From: Nilaparvata lugens
Lineage: Eukaryota; Arthropoda; Insecta; Hemiptera; Delphacidae
Length of the DNA stretch: 64,000 nt
Assembly (NCBI RefSeq): GCF_014356525.2
Contig: NC_052510.1
Coordinates: 15,362,778-15,426,777, forward strand
Direction: 5' to 3'
Shown here: positions 1 through 11,599 of the stretch, one piece after another
Numbering within the stretch: position 1 is the first letter of the stretch
How the letters are laid out: every line of letters starts with the position of its first letter
Made by a program: the position numbers and the translations under genes
The notes under the pieces: generated by a model
Seen by the model: only the letters and a program-made list of their open reading frames with translations
Databases searched by the model: none
Told to the model about the DNA's origin: nothing

Positions 1-1000
1 TGCAATGCCGGCTCTCCCAGCGCAATCAATACCTTCATTATTATCAGTGGATGGGGATGGAGGGGCTGAAAAATAAGGCAAAACAACAACCCTTTCCAGA
101 CTCCCCCCTCTTCAACCCTCCAGACTGGACGAGCTGACTCGTTTTTGGAAATTATTGTAAGTGTGGCGGTGGTAGGGGGAGGGGAAGGCCAGTCTGCTAT
201 TTTTGGAGCAGACCTACTCAAAGACACAGCTCTTGGGCATATCAGTCCAATGCAATTCTCAAGTTGACAACAATGGTTGTGCTAATACAACTTGTATGAG
301 AAGTGTTACAGAACTTCTAATTAGATAATGGTTGATTACACAATTTGATGAGTTTCTAAAGAGCAAATCGTTTTCATCACAATCCAAATCATTCTGTGTT
401 CTTCATAAACAATTTTGATTACGAAATCAGATCTTTAACAAAGTCTTCAAAATATTCTATAGCAACCAGTAATGTAATTACATTCTATACTCACTGGTAA
501 CAACTAGGCTAGGCTGTGTTGAATTCAGTAGCTTTCAAGTACGTAAAAATAGTTGAAGCAAGATTTGAAGCGTCACAACTCTACAGTCTATGCCGTTTTG
601 ACGCTTAAATTTTGTGAAATTATGATGGTTTCATTCAACCTACAGGAGTTAATTAGTTATGTTCTACAGGACATAAGAAGTAGAATAATGTATCAAAGAA
701 GCGGAAGAGCCAAGTGAAGGGAAGAAGTTAGTAGGCATTATACAGTTGCTCATTATTTTATTTTACAATTACCGTAGTATTATCACAGTAATAGCCCAAG
801 TGGATATGGACGATTTCTAAACTTCAATGTATAGAGTGCATTAGTTCTGTGATTCCATTGTGTCTTTGAAAAAAAAATGTAATTCAACTACAATAATTGA
901 ATAAATTGTCATGATCGAAGATCATGAATCTGTAGAGATGAGAGACAAACAAATGAATCAGAAGATTCTGATGAGAGATGAAAATCGTCATTTGAATTGT
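1..1000. other. AT-rich unique sequence, no gene seen
   Basis: The first ~200 bases are moderately GC-rich. The rest is AT-rich, without an open frame of credible composition, without a recognisable repeat, and without an RNA gene that I could identify. Confidence 0.5.
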
Positions 1001-1004
1001 GGAA

Positions 1005-1560
1005 AAGATGAAGAAAAAGACGAAGAAAAAGATAAAAAGAGGATACAATGATTATAATAAAAAAAATTAGAAGAATGATTAGAAAAAGTATTAAGAAAAG
1101 GTGAGAAAGCTTTTAAAGAATACAATGAATATACGAAGAAAAGCTGAGAAGTAATGAGTACAGGTTGTATATGAGACAACAAAAATCTACCGATATGAAG
1201 GAGAGAAGAACGGAAAAGACCACGAAGAGAAACAGAGCAAAACAAGTAATGAGTAAAAGATGTAGACGAGAAACTTAGAGAATCAAGTAATCAGTAGAAG
1301 AGGAATAAAAACCTACAAAGGAGCAAAAGGAAAGCTAAAGAGTTAATAAACTTCAAGAATCCAGAGACTACGAAAGAGAATCAAGTAATGAGTTCACATG
1401 TAGAAGAGAAAACAAAGCCTAAGATGCGGAAGAGAGAAACAAGAAAGACGACTAGGAAGAGAAACCGAGGAAATGAAGAAAAATAGGAAGGCAGTCCGAT
1501 TGTGGGAAAGGAGCGAGATTAGAGAGGGGAGCAAGTGGAAAGATAAGGAAGGCAGTGCAT
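1005..1560. repeat. Purine-rich low-complexity block
   Basis: The plus strand is dominated by A and G. The word AAGTAATGAGT (one base differs in one copy) recurs at 1149, 1244, 1285 and 1383, so the block is partly a degenerate tandem array rather than random purine sequence. Minus-strand frames here encode Ser/Phe/Leu-rich peptides that reflect composition only. Confidence 0.6.
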
Positions 1561-1960
1561 AGCTGGGCCAGTGGCAGACGACGGTAATGCCTTCTCGATA
1601 TCAGCGGCACAAAGACAAAGTGCACTGGTGTGCGTGCGTCGGCGACTTTGACATCTACCACTGTCACAATATCCACCAATACTGATGCAGTGCAACAACC
1701 CTTTGCATTCGGTGTGTGTGAGGCTGCTGCAGTGAGCTAAAGGGTTGGTTCCACATAACCAGCCTCAGTCAACTCAAAAGGACTTTGAGTGACAAGCCAG
1801 CTAAATCGATAGCTGCACTGTGGTCTACAAACCACAATCATGTCATGTGCCCACAATAATTATTTCTCTATTGAAGTAATCATGGTTCCCATCAATAGAA
1901 TAACCATCCTTGATGTATTTTCATCATTTTGCGAAAATATGATATTATCTGTGGTGATTA
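1561..1960. other. Mixed-composition unique segment
   Basis: Non-repetitive and richer in CpG around 1570-1680, then AT-rich. A 75-codon minus-strand frame (1452-1679) crosses it but lacks recognisable domain content. A regulatory element or nothing at all are both possible. Confidence 0.25.
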
Positions 1961-2029
1961 TGAAGTTGAAAAACTTGAGATTGTCAACATGCCAACAGAA
2001 TAATAGTTCATGACAATAATAGCATAATT

Positions 2030-2345
2030 GACTTTGTATTTATAAATCTCAATAGAACATAGTATCATATTGTTAAGATATTTTATTAAAGAAATAGTGA
2101 AATGAATGGAAACACAGAAAACATTTTTAGAACACATAGAAGAAGAATTTTGGATGGAATCTGATCTTGAAGGATCTATTAGAAACATGGTTATTAAAAC
2201 TGACGTTTTGTATTTAAAAATATCAGTAGAACATGACATTATACTATCATATTTTATCAAAGTAATTATGGAAAGAATGGAAGAACAGCAAAACATAGCC
2301 TATTATAAAAGAATAATTTTGGATGGAATCGGATCTTGGAATAAT
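2030..2345. repeat. Diverged tandem duplication, ~170-175 bp unit
   Basis: A segment around 2036-2170 recurs around 2210-2343. Shared landmarks are an AGAACAT word (2054 and 2228) and TTTTGGATGGAATC (2148 and 2317). The copies have drifted by many substitutions and indels, so the duplication is old. The small open frames on both strands here, 84 and 112 codons, are by-products of the repeat. Confidence 0.7.
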
Positions 2346-3300
2346 AGCATATTAATATGATATATAATAGATTTCTTATTTATTAGCAATATGAAGGCCA
2401 GTTGTTTCTTTCTCAAAATGTAATTTGTGCATTGTTGAATGAATGAATGAACATAGAAGAATTAACAAGAGAAAATAAGATATGAATAGCAATATTTGGA
2501 CTAATTTATAGTTAAAATTCAAAATAACGAAATAGTCCAGCACTCAAGACCATTCCTCCAATGAATTTAATCCAATTTCCTGGAGATGGCACATTTTCAA
2601 GATAAATATGTTTGCATGCATGTAACAAATCCATCAATCAGAATTGATAAACTTATTAATTGAATATGGAACTCAAATGAATCAAGTTCTCATAGCCTGA
2701 ATGAGATTGGAAATACAACTCCATGAATGAATCCAAAAATACCTGCTCCACTACACACACACATCAATCTCGAGAGCCAATCATTGTACTCCAGCTCTCT
2801 CAAAGTTCCATATCGGTGCACGACATACTAATATTATATTCCGATTCAAAGGTTCCATGTATGCTATTATATTCCATCTCAAAGGTTTCATATCGGTACA
2901 AGACATGTGTATTGGAGAGCCGTCAGAGGCGTTTCAATCAAACGCAAAGGTCAAGTAGGAGAATTCGATGCTACCTTTGAATGGAGATGAGTACCGACAC
3001 ATGAATCGAGGAGGTTTGTACCTCTACTCACTCCACATCCCACTCACATCAACTGACAAGCCGACTCAACTGTTAAGCTGCATGCAGAGAAGCGATTGGC
3101 ACATGTGCGGGAGGAGGATGTGAGACGTAGACAGAGCGGGAAGACGCAAATATCAAACGCGTGTCAGCTGCAGCAGAGGTAGACGCCGCTAGAAGGATCC
3201 AAGTTGAGTTGTAATGCTGCTGACTGCTCTTGTAGGTTATCCACTACTTCTGACATCGGGATGATGCTGATCTGATGCCAAAGCAAGTGTCCAGTCATGG
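2346..3300. other. Unique sequence with a short internal repeat
   Basis: No gene seen. A ~26 bp phrase beginning CAAAG and ending GACAT occurs at about 2808-2828 and again at 2880-2906 with a few changes. The stretch 3060-3240 is more GC-rich and non-repetitive. Confidence 0.35.
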
Positions 3301-3319
3301 AACGAAATGGGATATGTGA

Positions 3320-3560
3320 TTTCGAGCGGAGATGGTGGCGAGGAAGAGGAGGGGAAAGGACATGAAGAGAAGATATGTTTACGATTTCAGAGAAAATGTT
3401 TTGAAAATTTGAAGTGGCTTTGTAATATTGTTATTAAGAAGAACAAGAGAAAGAAGGGCGGTGGAAGAGTGAGATGGCAGGAGGTGGTGGAGGAGGAAGA
3501 AAAGTTGAAGGAGAAGGTGATGAAGGAGGAGTAGGAGGAAGAGGAGGAGGATTAATGTCC
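3320..3560. repeat. Purine-rich block (GAGGAA-type)
   Basis: The plus strand is almost all purine towards 3480-3555, with degenerate GGAGGA and GAAGGA units. The 75-codon plus frame over it is Glu/Lys/Gly-rich and reads as low complexity. Confidence 0.6.
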
Positions 3561-3939
3561 GAAAAATGTGATAAAATAATTTAAAAGGGTACTGAGATTT
3601 ATATTTTTATTCATATTAAAAGTAGCCCTAAAGAAAAAAGAAAATAGAATGAACTCACTAAAGATTGAGTTTTGAGATCAATAGATCTCGAAAGATTAGA
3701 GTAATATTTCCTTTTTGAAACCTCCAATTCTTCCACTGAAAGTTCAGACATCTTATCGGCAACTATTGTTGACTTGCACGATAGCAAACCCTTTGCACAA
3801 TGATCCACATCATGTGAGAGTGTCACCTACCAAGTATGCAGCCAGTAAACGCATCATTGTATACAGGGCATGTCGTTAGTGGTTGTCTCTGACATAGAGC
3901 AAGTGGTCCGTATCATTGCATGTCTGTCAATACCTGTTC

Positions 3940-4140
3940 ATCGTTTACAACCAAGTCTTTCCTCCTCCTCAGTTTTACCAATTTCCACATCAACGTTCCC
4001 TCTTTCTCTACACTTTCCTCCTCCATCACTGTGCTCGTCTTTCCTCATCCTCTTCAGTTTTATCAATTTCCACATCACCGTTCTCTCTTTCTCTAAACTT
4101 TCCTTCTCCATCTTATTTTTCCCTTTAAGGTACGCCTCGT
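3940..4140. repeat. Pyrimidine-rich block with internal ~75-80 bp repeat
   Basis: Two related segments, near 3958-4035 and 4036-4115, share CTCCTC, TTTTACCAATTTCCACATCA-like and CTCTTTCTCT phrases, showing a diverged tandem duplication inside a polypyrimidine tract. Overlapping small frames on both strands are composition artefacts. Confidence 0.55.
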
Positions 4141-4511
4141 TGCCCTCAATCACCTATGCTGTAGTGCTCTTTTGTTTTTAATATTTCGACTAAATCTCTG
4201 CAAGCCTGCATAAAGCAAGTCGTTTCGCCACACAAAGCCACAATTTCAGACTCAGTTACTTGTTGTTGAGGTACTTGCTTGTATTCCATGCAACTCGGAT
4301 ACGGTTAGCTCTATGAACGCGTCAGGGAAAATTACCTGCTTTGTGGTATAATATTTTCAAGAGATAGAACAAACGCAAACATTTTATGTAAGATGAGTCT
4401 GAGCTAATAGAGCCAGTAGACAAGAACAACATTAAAATAGATTCATTGAATTGATTTCATTCGATTAGATTCATCTTCAATGTTTCCAATTGTAGGGATT
4501 TCAAAGTAATT

Positions 4512-4590
4512 GAAAAGGATTTCGTATTGAATGAAAAAGACTAAGAAATTGTCAAAAAACCACTGAGTTAAAAAAAAAGAAAAGGATTTC
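4512..4590 (+). mobile_element. Truncated foldback-family insertion with 12 bp TSD
   Basis: The perfect 12 bp direct repeat GAAAAGGATTTC flanks positions 4524-4578. The 55 bp insert starts with the conserved arm of the foldback family, matching 38.3 and 60.5 kb (TGAATGAAAAAGACTAAG then AAATTGTC and CCACTGA), and ends in a run of A. A short insert with an A-rich end and a long TSD suggests insertion by target-primed reverse transcription of a truncated template. The alternative, gene conversion or chance, is unlikely given the perfect TSD. Confidence 0.75.
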
Positions 4591-4599
4591 AATTGATAG

Positions 4600-5088
4600 G
4601 GAGAGACAAACAAGAAGTATCAAATACTGGAATGCAGGAGGAGGAAATGAATCCAGTAGGATGGAGGCAGATAATGTTTAAAAAGAAGCAACAGAGACTT
4701 TCCTGTACACCCAACCCCCTCCCACAACCAACATCTAAATGAGGGCCGCATTAGGGGAAAGCTGCTTTCCACAGTAAATGTGTTTTAAATGAGTCACCAA
4801 TAATCGCTGGAATCGGTGGGAAGGAGGGCAAAGATAGTGGGAAAAATTGATAAAAGCGAAAAGTTTCAAGAGATTCCTTCAAAAATATTAGACTCAGGCT
4901 AATAAGAGTTGTAATTTTAACTTGAGTTACACAGTACAACAGTGAAATGAGAAGATGGAGACTTGGGTCGAATATACGAGAAATAATGTAGAATAACTAA
5001 GAGTTCAAGAATAGTTCATAATTATTCTCATAAACCGCACAATACTGGATTTACTAGATACAAATTGAAGCATACTTGAATTCCCAAA
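4600..5088. other. AT-rich unique sequence
   Basis: I see no gene, RNA or clear repeat in this stretch. Confidence 0.4.
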
Positions 5089-5245
5089 TAATAATAATAA
5101 TATGGAGTGGAGTGACCTGGCTGGCTCAGGTCTGGTGTCAGAGTTTTCAGGTCGCAGCTGATCAATTTCAGGGCCTCTGACATGACCTAACGACTGTTTT
5201 TTAGGCAGCCGGGACCGACGGCTTAACGTGTCCATCCGAAACACG
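5089..5245 (-). mobile_element. Dispersed non-LTR/SINE-like 3' end with (ATT)n tail
   Basis: Read on the minus strand, this piece carries the GC-rich core GTCGGTCCCGGCTGCCTAAA (5195-5215), then a ~100 bp body, and ends in ATTATTATT at about 5089-5100. A clearly homologous copy lies on the plus strand at 27343-27470 and a more distant one at 42095-42240. A simple-repeat 3' tail with variable 5' extent is typical of non-LTR retroelements or SINEs they mobilise. The 99-codon minus frame over it is not a host gene. Confidence 0.7.
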
Positions 5246-6430
5246 GGAGTGGCCAAAATATAAATATTATATATACCAAAATATCCCAAAATATTATACT
5301 TCAAATTCTATTACATACAGTTTCCTAATATTTTAATTTATTGTTTTCAATTGATAGTAGGCCTCCACATTCATTTTAAATATGTCTCGCATTATAAACT
5401 TGGAGATAATTGCATTTCGAGCTTCAAGGACCAAATTCTAACAACCTAACTCTCAAAAATCACAGAAGCAAGGAGATTAGATGTAATAGGAGCTAAGGAA
5501 TATAAAACGATAAAGATTTCTATGGAATAGAATAACTCAGGTTGACCTTAATAGAATGAACACAGTTTCTCCAAGAATACTAAAAAATTGAAATATTTCC
5601 TCAATGAGTTGAAAATTGAATAATGTTGATGATAAAATGAGCCCAAATCATCAGCCACTTACGTTTTGTTGAATAACTGAAACAACTTCTACATGAGCGT
5701 TGCACAGTAGGCCTCCACATTCAATTCACAAGGCTACAAACTCATTACAAATTCAGATCCTGTAGTAATTAATGTATCCTGTTGAGTTTGGACCGCGGAA
5801 CCGAGAGTGTGTACATACATATTCCTCCCAATTCTCTTTTCCTTCTATCCACCTTCCTTCTTCGTCATTCTTCCAGAATCAGGTGGTGTGTCCGGGTCGG
5901 AACGTATGTTCTCCCCGGCACATACGTTGCTGGTACCTCAGATGAAAAATTTTGTTGTTGAAAAAACAAAACCCGCCTGATGTTTTATTAATGACGAACT
6001 CCTCCTGCTTTGTTAAACGGGCGTGTCTCAGTTGGAGGGTAAGGCGATTGTCACGAAAGTACTCCACACATACACACACACTCACATGACGTAACACACA
6101 CGTCAGGCATAATCGCGTGTATTGTATATCTTGGGATTTTGACGTGTCGGTATGAGAATGGGCTACCGCTACCTGTGCGCTCTGCAAGCTTGCTTATCTC
6201 TCACCTATGCTGTTAATAAATAAGTTACTCCCTGTTTTCCGTTCTACCTGAATCACTAGCATTCCCTCATTAATAATGAAAGCAGCACACATATAAATAC
6301 TGATGAAAGAATGTTACTTTTTTAATAAATAGAGGATTCTCATTTCAGTTGATGAACTTTACTACTAGCTGAGCAATAATATATTAAAATGAAATGAATA
6401 TGATTTGTTAGTTCCACATGTAATTTTTTT
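5246..6430. other. AT-rich sequence with GC-richer centre, no gene
   Basis: The centre, about 5880-6190, is more complex and contains short CA-rich runs (6064-6080). A 102-codon minus frame lacks recognisable motifs. The rest is plain AT-rich DNA. Confidence 0.35.
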
Positions 6431-6434
6431 CAGC

Positions 6435-6475
6435 CAAACTAGATTCGAAGCATGGGGCATCATCTTCAGTGGTCT
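6435..6475 (-). other. Penelope/hammerhead-like core relic
   Basis: Read on the minus strand, CTGAAGA (6469-6463) is followed after 16 bases by GAATC (6446-6442) and then TAGTTTGGC. The spacing resembles the CUGANGA...GAAA core of hammerhead ribozymes found in Penelope-like elements, but GAAA has decayed to GAAT. This is a resemblance from memory of the family; the flanking stems are not convincing. Confidence 0.3.
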
Positions 6476-7180
6476 ACAAATGATTGAATTCAACATATCT
6501 GTGTCTAGTGTAAACAATACTATATTTTAGTCCTTTATTTGTCTTACTCATCCAATCTGTATTGGAACTGATATTAATCTATGAATGTAAAAAGCAATTC
6601 TGCGAAGAACAACTGTATTACAACTCATTGTATTGATTGGAAAATTTCTTATTTAAGATCTCGTTTGAAATCAAGGAATGATCATTTCTTATTCAAACTT
6701 ATGCTTATTGGAATGGAATTGAAGAACATTATGAAGATGTTTTCTCTCTATCATTGCATATCAGATTGTTCGTTTCAAACATGAATATTGAACTCTTAGG
6801 TTCTTATTGAAACTTAAGGTATTCGTATCAACTTCTATAAAGTTTTGGATACATTCTTTATTGTTAAGTAACGTATACTCTGGGAAATTGTCCAATAAAA
6901 TATTTGAACTACAATTAACAACAAGAGCAGTACATTCATGAGAATAATACATTGAAGAGTAATGGAACGTATGTAAAATGCATGAAAAAGACATAAGTGA
7001 TAAGTGACTGGAAGAATAATATGGGAGCTGAAGTTGATGACCTTAAAAGTACTTTAGTTAGAGGCAAAACAAAAGTACTGAGACGTCAGTGTCTTCTACA
7101 TACTTTTCCACCACGTTCCTCCATCTATCTCTCTCTCTTTTTCACTCGTTGCTCTCCCTATTCCTCTTTCACACCACGTG
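6476..7180. other. AT-rich unique sequence
   Basis: Small open frames of 67-77 codons exist on both strands, without recognisable protein features. Nothing else seen. Confidence 0.4.
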
Positions 7181-7410
7181 AAACAGGTCGGGTTAATTAG
7201 GTCGGCCAACAACTTAATTTGCGCTTTGACAAGTTAATGAAGAAAACGCCGTGCGCAACCACGTTGCAAATGGCGCCATTTTGTTTTTTCTAACTTCTTT
7301 CTCGTCTTGCAATTCGTGCGAGCCGTTTTTTCGCCTCTTTCTCGCCAGCTAATTCGCACGAGAAACGAGATCGTCGCTGCCCCAATAGGGCACGCATGCA
7401 TTCCGCAGCT
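7180..7410. promoter_or_regulatory. Candidate conserved non-coding element
   Basis: A sharp rise in complexity and CpG content between AT-rich and purine-rich flanks. It holds TTAATTAGG, ACTTAATTTGCGC and AGCTAATTCGC words (homeodomain-type TAAT cores) and no repeat. The 76-codon minus frame over it shows no protein family. Regulatory identity is inferred from composition only. Confidence 0.25.
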
Positions 7411-7519
7411 AAAGAAAGCGACCAAATGGATCTCCAAGTACAAACGGTACTCATCAGTACTCAAGATCCTTGATTGCTGTTAAGGAGAAACAACAATCAT
7501 TATAATTGTACTCAAGTAG

Positions 7520-8400
7520 AGCATAAATGGCGAAATTCAGCTGGAGAAAGAAATTGAGATGACGAAGCGAGAGAGAGAAATTGATTCATGAAAATGATAA
7601 AAAGTTGGAGATGATTGAAGTAATTGAAAGATGCCAAATGAGAAAGTGGAGAGGAAATTATTGAAAATGAGGAAAACAAGATTAAGATGACCAAAAATAA
7701 AGAAAGGATGAAGGTGAATAAGAGAATGGATAAGGAAGAAGAAGGAGAAGAAGAAGAAGGAGAAGAAGAAGAAGAAGAAGAAGAAGAGGAGGAGAACAAG
7801 GAACATTGTGGGAAGAAAGGATAGAAAAATGAAGCTATAAGAAGTGAGTGAACCAGAACGAGAAATGAGGAGAAAGTGAAAAGGTAAAGAATAGGACGAC
7901 TGTAATAGTGAAGGAAGGAAAGGTATAGAGGATAAAAAATAATAATCAGGAGGAAGGAAAGGTAGGAAGAGGACGACTAAAGAAAAATCAGGAGATTCGA
8001 GACAAAGGAGAATAAAAGCATGTAATAAGGTTGGATGAGGGGAGTAAAATTGGAAAATGACGAAAGATTAAGAAGTTCGAAGTACAAGGAAAGGTGGAGG
8101 GGGGAGAATTGGAGAGATAAATGAGTTGGAAGAAGAAGGATTAGGGAAGAGAGAAGAGGAAAAGAAAGAAGATGGAAGGAGGCGGAAAAAACATGGAAGT
8201 ATAGGTGACGAACAAAGAGAAATTGAGGATGTAAGTGTAGTAAAACATGGAAGAGGTCGAGGAGGAGAGACGATGAAACAATGAATAAGGAGAGCAAGGA
8301 AAACTAAGAGAAAGATAGGCAGGGTAAACAAGAAAATAAACAAACATAAGGAACAGGAATGGGAGTAAAATGAAACCAAGAATGACAAACAGAAGAGAGA
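7520..8400. repeat. Long polypurine tract
   Basis: Nearly 900 bases with the plus strand overwhelmingly A and G, including a GAA/GGA microsatellite core at 7736-7800. Several overlapping minus-strand frames (up to 132 codons) are Ser/Phe/Leu-rich readings of this skew. Such tracts can form triplex DNA or phase local nucleosomes; none of that is shown here. Confidence 0.75.
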
Positions 8401-8449
8401 GTAGATAAATAAAGGAATAGCATAGATTGGAGAATGGAATGATCGCCTG

Positions 8450-8970
8450 AGGCAGCTATGCTGCAATGCAATAAATGAGCCCTCTGTGGAATTCTAATGG
8501 CAATCAAGCAAAAAGACAACTGAGCTCTGTCCGCCAATGTGGATTGTGGATAGACCAGCACCTCAATGTGAATGTCTTTGTAGAGCCCTTCACGATAATT
8601 ACTAATCAAACACTATAAAAGTGAATTACAATAATCAAAATATATTTCAAATGTCAATTCTGTGGATACGTGATTTTATCAATGTATTTTGGTGAATAAA
8701 TTGAATTGATTTCAACAGTACTTCATCACATTCACGTTATTTTCTCTAAAAATTATTTTCTTCAACTTAATAATATCTAATTAATATACTACCCACAATG
8801 TTATGATTTCCTACAGTGCATATTCCAAGGAGAGGAATACTGTAAATTTAAAATCTATTACAGAAAATATGCAATTCAGAACACTAGTAGGGTGAGTATG
8901 GATATGCACTCTTTCGTCGGTTATTTAATACAAACATCGCACATCCTCGAATCTATTATTTAATAGAATT
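8450..8970. other. AT-rich unique sequence
   Basis: No gene. A short AATAAATTGAATTGATTTC phrase (8692-8710) resembles LINE-type tails seen at 49.85 and 60.31 kb but is too short to call. Confidence 0.35.
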
Positions 8971-8971
8971 G

Positions 8972-9182
8972 AGGTAGGCGCACACAGATCGTCATCGGAC
9001 GGACGGCACGCAACGGACGGATCGGACGATTAGATTTGATGCACTGTTTTCAATGGAGTGCGCATACCTATTCGCATCGTATAGGTTTGCGCACTCCAAT
9101 TGAAAACAATGCATCAAATCTAATCGTCCGATCCGTCCGTTGCGTGCCGTCCGTCCGATTGACGATCTGTGTGCGCCTACCT
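8972..9182. mobile_element. MITE, ~211 bp near-perfect hairpin
   Basis: Long terminal inverted repeats begin AGGTAGGCGCACACAGATCG and extend ~95 bp per arm, including the CGGACGGACGGCACGCAACG block, so almost the whole element can fold. The small loop lies around 9065-9090. Flanks are TTG on the left and TTA on the right, which could be a mutated 3 bp TTA duplication of PIF/Harbinger type. There is no coding capacity: the 98-codon frame here is a shadow. Confidence 0.85.
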
Positions 9183-9184
9183 TT

Positions 9185-9570
9185 AATTAGCCTGGCATTT
9201 TGTAAACATGGAAATTTTCAAGTGTTTACTTTTTCGAATCCTGGGATATCCTTTGTAAACCATTTTCTAGATATTTACATTACCAATGAAAGCAGTTTAA
9301 ATTTGAATTCGAATCCTACAAGATCTCAATAAGAAAGCAAATCTCAAGAACATGAAAACGACAAAAACAGATGAGTGAAAACAAGTACTAAACGGCTACA
9401 AATCAGTTGCAGTGCACATCCAGTGTGGCAATCCGATTGAGCTCTTCACTATCACTATAATATGCACTAAAAACACTCAGCCGGCCGCTATTCGACCATA
9501 ACCTCGCCAACAACTACTAAACTTCCCGGGACCGATCTTCGAGACGAGTACTCAAAATGTCGTAAAATGA
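9185..9570. other. Unique sequence with GC-richer end
   Basis: AT-rich up to 9400, then more complex sequence at 9400-9560 with CpG dinucleotides (CCGGCCGC, ATCTTCGAGACG). No gene is recognisable; this could be regulatory. Confidence 0.3.
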
Positions 9571-9574
9571 ACCT

Positions 9575-10430
9575 ACGAAGGGCCGCTTCTTCTTCTTCAT
9601 CATCTTCCTCTTCTTCTTCTCCTTTAGTTCCTTATCCTGCAAATACCTTACCTTATTCTTTTTTTCCTCCTGCTTCATTCGCATCTTGCCTTTCACAATC
9701 TCTTTCAATTTCTTCGTCCTGTAATCTATTTCTTCCATTTGCATATTTTTACTTGTTTCCTATTCATCCGGTGTTCATCGTTTAATCTCCTTTTATTTTC
9801 ATATTCGTAATCCTCTTTATCTTCTTCTTTGTATAACTTACTCATTCGTGATGACCTCATCTCCTTCGAACATATCTTGATTTGTAATATTTTCGTTTAA
9901 TTTTAATACAGTACTATGGTTCTTCTTCTTGTTGTTCTCCTGCTGATTCAACAACAGCATAATAATAATAATCAGAATCATCATTGTCATCACCTGCTTC
10001 TTCATTTTGTTAGCATCATGACTCTTCCTCCAGGTTCTATTAATTTTTCCAATCAATTTTTTCTTTTAAGAATTTCTTTCTTCCATTGCATCCATACTTC
10101 ATCTCCTTCTCCTTTTTCATTGCCTCCACATCCTAAATTATGTGATCTCCTCCCTCATTTACGTTTTATGCTTCTTCTTCGCATATTTCCACTTTCATCT
10201 GTCAACCTCCTACTTATATTTCTCATTTTGTATCAGCCTGTTTTAGCCTCTACTTCTTCAATTTCAGCTTATTCTGTACTTGTTCAATTTCTGATAATTC
10301 TCTAGCTTCTTACAATCATAATCGATCCTTCTTCTTTTTCTTTTTTAATATTTTTCTTATTATTTTCTTCACATACCTACCGTATTCCGTCTCTTTTCGT
10401 TTCTATTCTTCCGCCCCTTCAGTTACCACT
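9575..10430. repeat. Long polypyrimidine tract
   Basis: Plus strand dominated by C and T, with a TTC/TCA microsatellite core at 9586-9625. It mirrors the polypurine tract at 7.5-8.4 kb in strand sense, and the two flank the MITE at 9.0 kb. The 129-codon plus frame and others here are low-complexity artefacts. Confidence 0.7.
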
Positions 10431-10434
10431 TTCT

Positions 10435-10600
10435 ACAGCATAGCACTGCGTAAATGAAGATGATCGTAAAACTGGCGCCCCTCATCATCCCTCAAGACAA
10501 CTGGAGCTGCGGCAGAGTCAGAGTGGCAAGTGCCGTTTCCACCAGTCTTTCTTCTTATTAGGGCTTCTACGTTCGTCTTCAAATAAGCGACACCACCTAT
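10435..10600. promoter_or_regulatory. Candidate conserved non-coding island
   Basis: A compact, non-repetitive, more GC-rich stretch in an otherwise pyrimidine-skewed region, with GCGTAAATGAAG and GGCGCCCCTCATCATCC phrases. No open frame. Function inferred from composition only. Confidence 0.2.
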
Positions 10601-11080
10601 GCTATGCTATCCACCTAAACTTCACATACTAACTTCTTCAAATCGTTCAAATTGTTTGCAAACGTGTGCCAGTGACATTTCCCTTCCTCCTTCCACACTT
10701 TTTCTACATATCTTCTTCTCTTATTTCGTATCATTCTTATTCTCACCTACCATTAATTCCACACTTTTTTCTGAATTTCACTCATATATACTCCTCCTAC
10801 TTTCTCTTTCTTTAAATTTACGTGTGTAAATGAGATGAGATCTCTCATATCATTTCATGTTTTCAAAGTCATCTCTAGTATTCCCGTTTTCCACACTATC
10901 CAATACTTTTTTCTGTTAATCACCTTTGAATCCTCCTCCTTCATCCACCCAATTTTGTCATATCTATGACTATTGACATTTCTACTATAAGTATTCCTTC
11001 ATTTCCTACCTCCATTTCCTAGTTTTTGAAGACTTTTCTACAATGTTCATATTCTACATCTCCTTTCTACTCCTAAAGAT
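10600..11080. repeat. Pyrimidine-rich continuation
   Basis: Continuation of CT-skewed sequence; the 76-codon plus frame at 10599-10829 reads as low complexity. No distinct repeat unit was found. Confidence 0.4.
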
Positions 11081-11267
11081 GATACAAGAGAAGCTGAAAG
11101 TGTTTGTGGATGGAAAAAAATGAAAAAAGAAATGGTGAAATGTGATAGGGATGAGAAATGAAGAAAAATAATGTGGAAGAGGAGGATGAGGACACAGGAC
11201 GAGGACTAGAACAAGAGGACTAGAGTTGAGGATGATAAAATCAGAGATGAAGAGATTGAGAAGTAGT

Positions 11268-11421
11268 ATAAACAGAAAACCAGAGATTAAAATGAAAAAA
11301 GGAGAGGAAATTAGAATTCCTTACATATTTCATCTTCTTACTTAAAATAAACAGAAAACCAGAAATTAGAATGAAAAAAAAGAGATTAGAATTCCTTACT
11401 CAATTTCATCTTCTTACTTAC
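11268..11421. repeat. Tandem duplication, 79 bp unit, two copies
   Basis: Copies 11268-11346 and 11347-11421 both start ATAAACAGAAAACCAGA, pass ATTAGAATTCCTTAC and end CATCTTCTTACTTA. They differ by a few substitutions and small indels. Confidence 0.85.
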
Positions 11422-11599
11422 AATTTCCTTTTTTCTCCCATTCTATTCATATAATTCAATTTTACTCTGTCTTTCTAGGCCACCTTCTTCCGTTATCACC
11501 TTCTTATTCCCTTTTCCAACTAAACTTCTACTTCTGGTCTTCCTGTTGCCCCATGTCCTCCTGCATTTTCTCTAGGAGTTTTACGCTCCTCCAGCGACC

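Noticed and set aside
2106..2360. 84-codon plus frame with charged composition
   Set aside because: Lies across a diverged 170 bp tandem repeat and is mirrored by a 112-codon frame on the other strand; no family recognised.
5005..5304. 99-codon minus frame with TLSRRSRLPKKQ
   Set aside because: Overlays a dispersed retroelement end that is also found at 27.3 kb; not a host gene.
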